Positions 10,079 to 18,163 of a stretch of DNA of 64,000 nucleotides are shown one piece after another. Position numbers and translations under genes: made by a program. This DNA is from Hyphomicrobiales bacterium (GTDB lineage Bacteria; Pseudomonadota; Alphaproteobacteria; Rhizobiales; Xanthobacteraceae). Within the stretch, counting starts at the first letter, position 1; each line of letters starts with the position of its first letter. Below the pieces are notes generated by a model. The model was not told the DNA's origin and did not search any database. It was given only the letters and a program-made list of their open reading frames with translations. The DNA is taken from assembly GCA_017305665.1 (NCBI GenBank), contig JAFKKH010000014.1:62001-126000 (forward strand), given 5' to 3'.

Positions 10079-10166
10079 CTGGTGTGATGCTGGCGAGGCC
10101 ATCAAAGATTGACGCTATTGTCGCGCCACGGCAAAAATCGATCAGCAAACGACAGGAGAGCGAAGA

Positions 10167-10562
10167 ATGGCCGGTGCAACGCCACAGTTTACTTGGGATC
10201 ACGTTCACATTCGTACCCCCGATCCGGAAGACACCGCGAAGTGGTTCGCCGAGACACTGGGTGCGGAGATCGTCCGCACGCCGGTGCGCCTTGATGTGAA
10301 ACTCGGCAGCGCCAACATCTTCCTTGCGCCGGTCACGGCGGGCGATGGCGTCAATCCGCCGCCGTCGACGCCCTATCAGGGTCTCGATCATTTCGGCCTG
10401 TCGGTGAAGGACATCGACGACGTCGCCGCGCATCTGAAGGCCAAGGGCGTGACGTTCACCAAGGAGCCGCATACCATTCGGCCAGGCGTCCGCATCTGCT
10501 TCATTCGCGGACCGCAGGGCATCTCGATCGAACTGCTCGAGCGCGATCCGAAATACAAGTGA
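10167..10562 (+). CDS. VOC (glyoxalase/bleomycin-resistance fold) protein
   Basis: A 131-residue vicinal-oxygen-chelate protein made of two beta-alpha-beta-beta-beta units. Possible metal ligands are His in WDHVHIRT, His in GLDHFGLSV and Glu in ISIELLER. The exact reaction is unclear; it is not a canonical glyoxalase I because the second ligand position is not an obvious Glu. A Shine-Dalgarno AGGAG lies ten bases before the ATG. It stands alone between rsmD and convergent mutL. Confidence 0.8.
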   Translation: MAGATPQFTWDHVHIRTPDPEDTAKWFAETLGAEIVRTPVRLDVKLGSANIFLAPVTAGDGVNPPPSTPYQGLDHFGLSVKDIDDVAAHLKAKGVTFTKEPHTIRPGVRICFIRGPQGISIELLERDPKYK

Positions 10563-10573
10563 GCCATCAGCTC

Positions 10574-10690
10574 TGTCATCCTGAGGTGCGAGCCCGCGAT
10601 GCCCTTGCATCGCGCGTGCGAGCCTCGAAGGATGACGGTTGCGAAATCATCCTTCGAGGCGCGGCCAAGAGGCCGCTCCTCAGGATGACG
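10574..10690. repeat. Dispersed intergenic palindromic repeat, family B
   Basis: Starts with TCATCCTGAGGTGCGAGC and ends with the inverse CTCAGGATGACG, with internal CCTCGAAGGATGA arms. It fills the gap between the convergent VOC and mutL genes. A second copy lies at 46.2 kb, also between convergent genes. Confidence 0.8.
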
Positions 10691-10703
10691 TTCCTTTGCT
10701 GAC

Positions 10704-12512
10704 CTACCGCCGCCCGAACAGCTTCTCGATATCCGCGAGCTTCAGTTCGACATAGGTCGGGCGGCCGTGGTTGCACTGGCCTGAATTCGGCGTGTCCTCC
10801 ATTTCGCGGAGCAGCGCGTTCATCTCTTCGGGCTTGAGGATGCGTCCCGCGCGCACCGAACCATGGCAGGCCATGGTGGCGGCGACGTGGAGCAGGCGGC
10901 GCTCCAGCGGCAGCGCTTCGTCCCATTCCGCCATGTGCTCGGCAAGATCGCGAAGCAGGGCGGCGGCGTTGGTTTTGCCGAGCAGCGATGGCGTTTCGCG
11001 CACGGCGACCGCCCCGGGACCGAAGGACTCGATGACGAGACCGAATTTTTCCAGTTCAGTCGCGCGGCTGACAAGTTTTTCGACGGTGGCTTCGTCCAGT
11101 TCGACGATGTCGGGGATCAGCAGCAACTGCCGCTGCACGCCGTCGCGTTCGAGGGCGGCCTTGAGTTTCTCATAGACGATGCGTTCATGGGCGGCGTGCT
11201 GATCGACGACGATCAGGCCATCGCGGGTCTGCGCCACGATGTAGGTCTCGTGAATTTGCGTACGTGCCGCGCCGAGCGGACGATCCTCGAGGTCGCCGGC
11301 AGGCGCGACCTCAAAGCGCACGTCCGCGGTCGGTGCCCCGACATCGAATGCGGCCTGGCCAGGCTCGGCAAACGCGGGCGTCGCCGTGCCGGACCATGAT
11401 CGCGTGCCGACAGGAGAAGCCGGCGATTGCCGCCAATCCCAGTTGGCAGGTCGCGGCGCGACCGCCGGGCGGAACGCCGTAAGCACCGCGCCGTCGCTGT
11501 TGGCCGCGGTGCGCCGACCCTCGCGCGCAAGGCCTTCTTTCAGCGCGTGCACGATCAGCGCACGCACGAGACCCGCGTTGCGGAAGCGGACTTCGGTTTT
11601 GGCGGGATGCACGTTGGCATCGACCTCCTGCGGATCGAGCGTCACGAACAGCGCGACCACCGGATGGCGATCGCGCGGCAGGTAGTCCGAATAGGCCGCG
11701 CGCACCGCGCCGACGATCAGCTTGTCGCGCACCGGGCGGCCGTTGACGAACAGATATTGTCCGAGCGCGTTGGCGCGGGTCAGCGATGGCGCAGCGGCAA
11801 ACCCTTCGACGACCACGCCCTCGCGCTCGGCGCGCACTTCGATGGCGTTGCTGCGAAAATCCGCACCGAGAATATCGCCGAGTCGTGTCAACCGCCCCGC
11901 CGCGCCGGGTAGAGCCGCAGCCCACGTCACCGGCGCGCGCTCCTCTCCGGCGAGGGTGAAGGCGATATCGGGCCGCGCCATCGCGAGACGCCGCACCACC
12001 TCGCGGATCGCCTCGGCTTCGGTGCGATCGGTCTTGAGGAATTTCAATCGCGCCGGCGTCGCGTAGAAGAGGTCGCTGACCTCGACGCGCGTGCCCTGCG
12101 TCAGCGCCGCCGGAACGATCGCGGATTTCGCGCCGCCTTCGACATTCAGCGACCATGCATGCGGTTCTCCGGCATGGCGTGTGGTGATGCCGAGTCTGGC
12201 CACCGCGCCGATCGAGGGCAGGGCTTCGCCGCGAAACCCGAGAGTGCGGATTTGCAGCAGGTCTTCGTCATCGAGCTTGGAGGTGGCATGGCGATCGACC
12301 GCGAGCGCAAGATCGGCCTTCGTCATGCCGTCGCCGTCGTCGGTGATACCGATCCGCCGCCGTCCGCCGCCGTCGGTGAAGATATCGACGCGGCTCGTGC
12401 CGGCGTCGATGGCGTTCTCCACCAGTTCCTTGACTACGCTGGCGGGACGCTCGACCACTTCGCCGGCCGCGATCCGGTTGACGATGGTTTCTGGCAATTG
12501 GCGAACAGGCAT
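10704..12512 (-). CDS. mutL: DNA mismatch repair protein MutL, endonuclease type
   Basis: A 602-residue MutL. The N-terminal GHKL ATPase has RIAAGEVVERPASVVKELVE and TLGFRGEALPSI. A Pro/Ala-rich linker spans about residues 330-400. The C-terminal domain carries DQHAAHERIVYEKL near residue 437, which fits the endonuclease metal motif DQHA-x2-E-x4-E, plus ACHGSVRAG and QCNHGRPTYVEL. It should therefore nick the new strand itself, as in bacteria without MutH. It is convergent with the VOC gene and divergent from the RHH regulator. Confidence 0.96.
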   Translation of the reverse strand: MPVRQLPETIVNRIAAGEVVERPASVVKELVENAIDAGTSRVDIFTDGGGRRRIGITDDGDGMTKADLALAVDRHATSKLDDEDLLQIRTLGFRGEALPSIGAVARLGITTRHAGEPHAWSLNVEGGAKSAIVPAALTQGTRVEVSDLFYATPARLKFLKTDRTEAEAIREVVRRLAMARPDIAFTLAGEERAPVTWAAALPGAAGRLTRLGDILGADFRSNAIEVRAEREGVVVEGFAAAPSLTRANALGQYLFVNGRPVRDKLIVGAVRAAYSDYLPRDRHPVVALFVTLDPQEVDANVHPAKTEVRFRNAGLVRALIVHALKEGLAREGRRTAANSDGAVLTAFRPAVAPRPANWDWRQSPASPVGTRSWSGTATPAFAEPGQAAFDVGAPTADVRFEVAPAGDLEDRPLGAARTQIHETYIVAQTRDGLIVVDQHAAHERIVYEKLKAALERDGVQRQLLLIPDIVELDEATVEKLVSRATELEKFGLVIESFGPGAVAVRETPSLLGKTNAAALLRDLAEHMAEWDEALPLERRLLHVAATMACHGSVRAGRILKPEEMNALLREMEDTPNSGQCNHGRPTYVELKLADIEKLFGRR

Positions 12513-12722
12513 CTGGGCTCAGGTCGATTCGAGATTTTGGCGCATTGTAGGACAAAACGCGGTCCCCGCGTCAGGTTGGGGACGAGCTACAACCATCATA
12601 TTGAAGATATTGACGTTCAGACGTCTACCCCACGGGGGCCGAATACTCCTTGAGGCCGATTGTGACATCGGACGACCGGGTATATCGTTTAGAAAAGTTA
12701 TAAACAGACCGGAGGATACGTC

Positions 12723-13040
12723 ATGTGCCGCCTGTTCGCCCATCAGCCCCAACGCGACTATGAATCGCAGACCCGCTCACTGCGGATCGGCGGCCACTGC
12801 ACGTCGATCCGGCTCGAAATGTCGTTCTGGGATACGCTGGAAGAGATCGCCGGCAAGGAAGACATGAGCCTGGCGAAATTCCTGACCAAACTTCACAACG
12901 AAGTTCTCGATCATCACGGCGAGGTGAAAAACTTTGCGTCGCTGTTGCGCTGTTCCTGTCTGATCTACCGATCCAGGAATGCAGCGACCGCGCCCGAGTT
13001 TCACGTTGGCGCGGCGCCAATCATGGATGCGGCGGAATAG
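12723..13040 (+). CDS. Ribbon-helix-helix domain DNA-binding protein
   Basis: A 105-residue protein with a ribbon-helix-helix domain at about residues 19-70: a short strand (SLRIGGHCTSIRLEMSFW) followed by two helices (DTLEEIAGKEDMSLAKFLTKL). The family is predicted to bind DNA as a dimer. A strong Shine-Dalgarno GGAGG precedes the ATG by eight bases, and AT-rich bases around 12680-12715 could hold its promoter. No target can be inferred. Confidence 0.8.
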   Translation: MCRLFAHQPQRDYESQTRSLRIGGHCTSIRLEMSFWDTLEEIAGKEDMSLAKFLTKLHNEVLDHHGEVKNFASLLRCSCLIYRSRNAATAPEFHVGAAPIMDAAE

Positions 13041-13073
13041 TTGCAACCTCAATCCGGGCCGGTGGCGCGCCGG

Positions 13074-13155
13074 CGAGGAATCCCGGAATCCGATTATGAT
13101 GGAAACCGCAATCCGGACGCATCCGCCGCGAGGGCGCCTGCGCCCGGATGACGAG
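13074..13155. repeat. Degenerate family A-like intergenic repeat
   Basis: Contains AATCCCGGAATCCG, GCAATCCGGACGCATCC and a closing GCCCGGATGACGAGCG, a decayed version of the GGAATCC/GGATGAC theme. It lies between the convergent RHH gene and the GMC flavoenzyme gene. Confidence 0.45.
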
Positions 13156-13157
13156 CG

Positions 13158-14726
13158 TTAGATTTCCTTCTTCTGCATGGCGCTGGCGATGTGATCGGCC
13201 TGCCGGATCGCGAGTGATACGATCGTCAGCGTCGGATTGCAGGCGGCGCTCGAGGTGAACTGGCTGCCGTCGGACACGAACAGATTCTTGATGTCGTGCG
13301 ACTGGCCGAACTTGTTCACCACGCCATCCCGCGGTTTTGCACTCATGCGATTGGTGCCCATGTTGTGCGTGCTGGGATAGGGCACAGTCGGGAAAGTCGC
13401 CGTCGCGCCGACCGCCTCATAGACCGCCGAGCCTTGCTTGTAAGCATGGTCGCGCATTGCGATATCGTTCGGATGGTCGTCGTAGTGGACGCTGGCGACC
13501 GGCAATCCATGCGCATCCTTGACCTTCGGATCGAGGGTGATGCGATTGGTTTCCTGCGGCAGGTCTTCGCCGATGAGCCACATTCCGGCCATTTGCGGAT
13601 ATTGCTCCATGGTGCTGGTGAACGTGCGCCCCCATGCGCCGGGCTTGAGGAACGCCGCCATGAACGGCACGCCGAGCGATATCGTTTCCATCTCGTAGCC
13701 GCCGAAGAAGCCGCGCGACGGATCGTTCCTCGCCTCGTCGCGGATGATGCCGGCCATGGTGGTGCCGCGATACATATGCACTGACTTGTCGAACACGGCG
13801 TATACGCTGCCCGTCATGTGCCGCATGTAATTGCGGCCGACCTGCCCTGAGCTGTTGGCAAGACCGTCGGGATACATGTTCGACGCGCTGTTGAGCAGCA
13901 AGCGCGGGCTCTCGATCGAGTTGCCTGCGACAGCGACGATCCGGGCCTTCTGCCGCTGCTGCTTGCCGTCTCCGTCGGCATAGACCACGCCAGTGACTTT
14001 GCCCGACGCGTCGTGCTCGATCTTGAGCGCCATGCTGTTGGGACGCACTTCGAGATTGCCGGTTGCTTCGCCCTTTGGGATTTCGGTGTAGAGCGTCGAC
14101 CACTTGGCGCCGGACTTGCACCCCTGGAAGCAGAAGCCGATCTGCTGGCAGGAGCCGCGGCCATCGCGCGGCTGGCTGTTGATCGCCATGCGTCCGGTAC
14201 TCACTTGCTTGTAGCCGACCTTTTGGGCACCGGCTTCCATCACCTTGAAGTTGTTGTTACCCGGCAGGCCTGGAATACTATTGGTGCGCGTAACGCCCAT
14301 CTTGCTCTCGGCCTTGGTGTACCACGGCTCCATTTCGGCAAGTGTAATTGGCCAGTCGAGCATGTTGGCGCCCGGCACGTTGCCGTAGGCGCTGCGGATC
14401 TTGAATTCGTGTTCGTCGAAGCGCAGCGACGCTCCCGCCCAATGCACCGTCGAACCACCGACCGATTTGACGATCCATGCCGGCAGGTTGGGAAAATCCT
14501 TGGCGACCTGCCAGCTTCCCGACGTCGTTCGCATATCCTTCCACGCCAGCTGCGTGAAGCTTTCCCATTCGTTGTTGATGAAATCCTGGATTTCGTTACG
14601 CGCGCCGGCCTCAAGGATCACCACCTTGATGCCCTTCTGCGCGAGTTCATTGCCGAGTGTTCCGCCGCCGGCACCGGAGCCGACGATCACCACCACGCCG
14701 TCGTCATTCAGATCGAACTTAGCCAT
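13158..14726 (-). CDS. GMC-family FAD-dependent dehydrogenase, large subunit
   Basis: A 522-residue GMC flavoenzyme. The FAD-binding motif VVIVGSGAGGGTLGNELAQK is at the N-terminus and the C-terminal signature contains HNMGTNRM and FTSSAACNPTLTIVSLAIR with the active-site His and Asn. A cysteine group, GSCQQIGFCFQGCKSGAK, lies where related FAD-dependent sugar dehydrogenases hold an iron-sulfur cluster (inference). There is no signal peptide, so export would depend on the Tat-tagged partner encoded just upstream. I start at the ATG at 14726 because GGGAGG stands seven bases before it. The substrate is unknown; gluconate-, sorbitol- or alcohol-type donors are possible. Confidence 0.88.
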   Translation of the reverse strand: MAKFDLNDDGVVVIVGSGAGGGTLGNELAQKGIKVVILEAGARNEIQDFINNEWESFTQLAWKDMRTTSGSWQVAKDFPNLPAWIVKSVGGSTVHWAGASLRFDEHEFKIRSAYGNVPGANMLDWPITLAEMEPWYTKAESKMGVTRTNSIPGLPGNNNFKVMEAGAQKVGYKQVSTGRMAINSQPRDGRGSCQQIGFCFQGCKSGAKWSTLYTEIPKGEATGNLEVRPNSMALKIEHDASGKVTGVVYADGDGKQQRQKARIVAVAGNSIESPRLLLNSASNMYPDGLANSSGQVGRNYMRHMTGSVYAVFDKSVHMYRGTTMAGIIRDEARNDPSRGFFGGYEMETISLGVPFMAAFLKPGAWGRTFTSTMEQYPQMAGMWLIGEDLPQETNRITLDPKVKDAHGLPVASVHYDDHPNDIAMRDHAYKQGSAVYEAVGATATFPTVPYPSTHNMGTNRMSAKPRDGVVNKFGQSHDIKNLFVSDGSQFTSSAACNPTLTIVSLAIRQADHIASAMQKKEI

Positions 14727-14762
14727 TTTGAATCCTCCCAACCGATGTTCTGTCCGATGCAA

Positions 14763-15311
14763 TCAGGCTTTCGGCAGCCAGTTGATGTCGTCGAATCCGC
14801 GGTGGATGTAACCGCCGTGCTCGGCGGACGAGCCCTCGTAGCCGAACTTCGGCCACACCGCTTCCTGGTTGTAGAGCGAGACGACGAGATCGGATCGCAG
14901 CGCCTTGAAGAAGGTGGTCTGCTCAATGCCCTGCAGCAGCGTCACGCGATCGGATTCCCACGCGACCTGCGCATAGGGCAGTTTGTGGCGATCCTGCGCA
15001 TCCTGATCGAGGCGCTTCACGCCGTCCTCGATCATCGCCTTCACGGCGGGATCCTTCGCTGCTTTGCCGTCCCACGGCTTGACCGCGGTGATGTAATAGC
15101 TGTCGACAAGGAAATCGTGCGGGTAAATGTCGCGCGCGACCTTCACCAGCGTCTTCATCGTTGCGGGCGCGAGCGTGGTCGCGCCCTCGGCCCATGCGTC
15201 CTCAATACCCAGCGGAATACTGGTCGCTATCGCAGCCGCGGGCGCCGCCGCAGCCGCACCCTTCAGGAATGTGCGCCGCGAATGCTTGCTTCGGCGATCG
15301 ACTTCTCTCAT
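14763..15311 (-). CDS. Gluconate 2-dehydrogenase subunit 3 family protein (Tat-exported)
   Basis: A 182-residue small subunit with a twin-arginine signal: SRRTFLKG at residues 11-18, a hydrophobic Ala-rich core, and a probable cleavage site after DAWA near residue 41. The mature part is mostly helical and matches the small-subunit family that escorts GMC-type dehydrogenases to the periplasm. It is followed 36 bases later by the GMC subunit. Co-folding and co-export of the pair is the likely function. Confidence 0.85.
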   Translation of the reverse strand: MREVDRRSKHSRRTFLKGAAAAAPAAAIATSIPLGIEDAWAEGATTLAPATMKTLVKVARDIYPHDFLVDSYYITAVKPWDGKAAKDPAVKAMIEDGVKRLDQDAQDRHKLPYAQVAWESDRVTLLQGIEQTTFFKALRSDLVVSLYNQEAVWPKFGYEGSSAEHGGYIHRGFDDINWLPKA

Positions 15312-15358
15312 GGGTATCCTCCATCGTTTGACGTATTGGTTGTCTTGTTCTGAGAGCG

Positions 15359-15754
15359 CTATCCGAAGCGTCCGCCTTTCTGGATCACTTCGATCTTGTA
15401 ACCGTCGGGGTCGGAGACGAAGAAAAAGCGCGCCAGCGTCGCACCTTCGTGCTTGAAGTCGCGCAGTGGGCCGGGAGAGAGGCTTTCACGGCCGAAACGG
15501 GCATGCTCGGCATCGACATCGTCGACCACGACGGCAAGATGTCCGTAGCCGTCGCCGAGCACGTAAGGTTCCTTGCGATCGAAGTTCACCGTGAGTTCGA
15601 CCTCGAACGGCGATGAAGGATGGCGCAGATAGATCAGCGCGAAGTCCGGAAACGCGATGCGCTCGGCGATCTGCAGACCGAAAGCGCGTGCGTAAAAATC
15701 GAGCGCCTTGGCTTCATCCAGAACGCGGATCATCGAGTGGACAGGCTTGGCCAT
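15359..15754 (-). CDS. gloA: Lactoylglutathione lyase (glyoxalase I)
   Basis: A 131-residue VOC enzyme with all four metal ligands of glyoxalase I: His6 (VHSMIRV), Glu53 (VELTVNF), His72 (GYGHLAVVV) and Glu122 (YKIEVIQ). It isomerises the hemithioacetal of methylglyoxal and glutathione to S-lactoylglutathione. It sits inside the dehydrogenase cluster, starting one base after the cytochrome gene stops and ending 47 bases before the Tat-exported subunit. It lacks a signal peptide, so it is cytosolic while its neighbours are exported. Confidence 0.88.
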   Translation of the reverse strand: MAKPVHSMIRVLDEAKALDFYARAFGLQIAERIAFPDFALIYLRHPSSPFEVELTVNFDRKEPYVLGDGYGHLAVVVDDVDAEHARFGRESLSPGPLRDFKHEGATLARFFFVSDPDGYKIEVIQKGGRFG

Positions 15755-16162
15755 TTAGTTGAGCCCTTTCAAATAGGCGATGATGGCGCTGCGGGTTTCG
15801 GGTTTGGCCTGCCGGTAGGCCATGTTGGCATCGGAGATCATCGCCTGAGGGTTCGTCAGCCAGGCATCCAGTTTCGCCTCGTCCCAGGTGAAATCGGCCC
15901 GTGCGAGGCCGGGGGTGTATTTGAAACCTTCAATCTTGCCTGCCTTGCGGCCAACGATCCGCGCAAGCGTCGGTCCCTGCCTTGGTGGATCGGTTGTGTT
16001 TGTCGTGTGGCAGGTGGCGCATTGCGTTCTGAACAACGCCGCACCATCAGGCGGCTTGGTCGACGGCAGCGTCATTTGCGCGCTCGCCGTGTCAACCACA
16101 AGCAACGCGCTGCAAAATCCGAGTCCGATCGAGGAAAATGCGCGCAGCTTTGTCATATACAT
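15755..16162 (-). CDS. Class I cytochrome c, exported
   Basis: About 135 residues with an N-terminal signal peptide (core SSIGLGFCSALLVVD, cleavage near ASAQ). It has one haem site CATCH and a Met axial ligand candidate in DANMAYRQ. The GPTLARIVGRKAGKIEGF region is typical of small soluble c-type cytochromes. As first gene of the cluster it is the likely electron acceptor of the GMC dehydrogenase. The start is either this ATG at 16162, ATG 16156 or GTG 16165; none has a strong ribosome site. Confidence 0.87.
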   Translation of the reverse strand: MYMTKLRAFSSIGLGFCSALLVVDTASAQMTLPSTKPPDGAALFRTQCATCHTTNTTDPPRQGPTLARIVGRKAGKIEGFKYTPGLARADFTWDEAKLDAWLTNPQAMISDANMAYRQAKPETRSAIIAYLKGLN

Positions 16163-16272
16163 CACCGTTGGCGTGTACTGACTTTAGGCCGGCAAATTCA
16201 GCGTGTGGTAGTAGCGGGCTGTTTTATGCGAGAACAAACCGGTAGCGATACTGGAACCGCAAACCGAAGAGT

Positions 16273-16692
16273 TCAGTCGTCGTAACGCGCCCCGCCGCGC
16301 TTCGCCTTGACGTCGCTCCGCCGCTTCTTGCTGTCGAGCCGGCGCAGTTTCGATCCGAACGTCGGCTTTGTCGGCCGTCGCGGCGTGGGCCGCACCGCTG
16401 CCTCACGGAACATCGCGATCAAACGCTCGATGGCATCGGCGCGGTTGCGCTCCTGGGTGCGGTGACGCTGCGCCTGGATCACGATCACACCGTCCTTGGT
16501 CATGCGCTGGCCGGCGATGCGCGCCAGCCGCATCGCGACGTCGTCCGCGAGCGCCATGCGGCGGGTGTCGAAACGCAATTGCGCGGCGGTCGAGAGCTTG
16601 TTGACGTTCTGGCCGCCGGGTCCGGAGGCGCGAACGAAGTCGATCTCGATGTCGTTTTCGTCGATGACGATATCGCGGGCAATCCGCAGCAT
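16273..16692 (-). CDS. arfB: Peptidyl-tRNA hydrolase for stalled ribosomes (ArfB/YaeJ)
   Basis: A 139-residue release-factor-like protein with the GGQ motif at residues 26-28 (RASGPGGQNVNKL). Its Lys/Arg-rich C-terminal tail (KLRRLDSKKRRSDVKAKRGG) is what ArfB inserts into the empty mRNA channel. It lacks codon-recognition domains, which separates it from PrfA and PrfB. It rescues ribosomes stalled without a stop codon. It stands alone between the cytochrome and M16 peptidase genes. Confidence 0.93.
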   Translation of the reverse strand: MLRIARDIVIDENDIEIDFVRASGPGGQNVNKLSTAAQLRFDTRRMALADDVAMRLARIAGQRMTKDGVIVIQAQRHRTQERNRADAIERLIAMFREAAVRPTPRRPTKPTFGSKLRRLDSKKRRSDVKAKRGGARYDD

Positions 16693-16781
16693 GGGGCACC
16701 AGCGCCGATCTGCTCCCCGGTATGGGAATCAGAAGGGGCCACCATAACCTGCCGGACCGCGTTTGGCTTGCGTGGCGCGGA

Positions 16782-18158
16782 TCAGTTCGCTGCCGGTTGC
16801 GGTTGAGGCGCCGTATGCGCAGACGCCGGCTGGGCCGCCGCCTGCGGCGCACGCCCCACGATCACCGTGAGCAACCCCTGTCCCCACAGCCGCTTGGCGA
16901 CCTGCCGGGCCTGGTCCAGCGTGACGGCATCGACCAGTGCGTTGCGCTTCTCGATGTAGTCGATCGGCAGGTTGTCTATCTGATACTGCAGCAGGCCCGA
17001 GGCGAGCTTCGAGGAGGTATCGAGCGCTAGCATCTGCGATCCCTTGAGATAGGACTTGGCCTCGTCCAGTTCTTTCTGGGTCGGGCCGTTGTCGGCGAAG
17101 CGCTGGATTTCCTTGTTGATCGCATCGACGGACTCGCCGGCGCGATCGGCGCGGGTGCCGGTGGTCCCGGCGAACAGGTCCGAATGATCCATCCACAGCA
17201 GCGATTCGGAGATCGAATAGGCGAGGCCGCGCTTTTCGCGAACCTCATGATAGAGCCTGGACGATAGCGAACCGCCGCCGAGGATGTGGTTGTCGATATA
17301 GGCCGCCATGAAATCCGGGTCATGGCGCTTGATGCCGGGACCGCCGAACATGACGGTGGTCTGCGGCACGTCGAGCGGAACGAAGGCGCGCTTCGGCGGC
17401 TTCGCGGCGATTACATTTGCAACCGGCGTCAGGTCACCCTTCGCCGGCAGCCCGTCGAACGTCTTGTCCAGCAGCTTTGCGAGCGCCGCAGGCTCGATAT
17501 CGCCGACCACTGCGATCTTCAGGTGGTCCCGCGCCAGCACACGGCGTACGTAGTCCCTGAGGTCGCTGGTCTTGATCGTGGGAATGCTCTCCAGCGTTCC
17601 GTGCGTCTGGCGGCCGTAGGGATGATCACCGAAAGCGAGCTCGACGAACTTGCGGCCGGCCAGCGCGTTGGGGTTGGTGGTGTTGCGGCGAAGGCCGGAC
17701 ATGATCTGCGAGCGGATGCGTTCGACGTCGTTGGTGTCGAAGCGCGGCGCGGTGAGGGCGAGCCGCAGCAGGCCGAAGGCTTCGTCGCTGTTGTTCTTGA
17801 GCATCCGCAGCGAGCCGCGGAGCCGATCCCGCTCGATGCTGAAGCCCAGTTCGATGGCGCGGCGGTCGATCCGCTCATGGAAGGTTTTTGAATCGAGATC
17901 GGCCGCGCCCTCATCGAGCAGGCTCGCGACCATGTAGCCGACGCCGGCCTTGTCGGCCGGATCCTGTGCCGCGCCCCCGGAGAAGGCGTATTCCATCGCC
18001 ACCAGCGGGACGGTGGCATCCTGAACGAACCAGGCCTCGATCCCGCCCGGCGTTACCAGGTGCTGGATTTTAGTCGCGGCGAGCGTGGGAGCTGCCGCGA
18101 GCGACGCCACCGTGAAGCACGCGGCGGCGAACAGAAGGCGCGCCATGCGGGTTCCCAT
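16782..18158 (-). CDS. M16 family peptidase-like protein, non-catalytic partner
   Basis: A 458-residue M16 (pitrilysin) fold protein with a signal peptide (LLFAAACFTVASLAAAPTLAA). Where the active subunit has HxxEH this one has no zinc motif (KAGVGYMVASLLDEGAADL). It keeps the VREKRGLAYSI segment of the C-terminal half that helps bind substrate. The two adjacent genes probably form a periplasmic heterodimer. A GTG at 18167, overlapping the upstream stop as GTGA with AGGA nine bases before it, is an equally good start; I give the ATG at 18158. Confidence 0.9.
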   Translation of the reverse strand: MGTRMARLLFAAACFTVASLAAAPTLAATKIQHLVTPGGIEAWFVQDATVPLVAMEYAFSGGAAQDPADKAGVGYMVASLLDEGAADLDSKTFHERIDRRAIELGFSIERDRLRGSLRMLKNNSDEAFGLLRLALTAPRFDTNDVERIRSQIMSGLRRNTTNPNALAGRKFVELAFGDHPYGRQTHGTLESIPTIKTSDLRDYVRRVLARDHLKIAVVGDIEPAALAKLLDKTFDGLPAKGDLTPVANVIAAKPPKRAFVPLDVPQTTVMFGGPGIKRHDPDFMAAYIDNHILGGGSLSSRLYHEVREKRGLAYSISESLLWMDHSDLFAGTTGTRADRAGESVDAINKEIQRFADNGPTQKELDEAKSYLKGSQMLALDTSSKLASGLLQYQIDNLPIDYIEKRNALVDAVTLDQARQVAKRLWGQGLLTVIVGRAPQAAAQPASAHTAPQPQPAAN

Positions 18159-18163
18159 CAATC

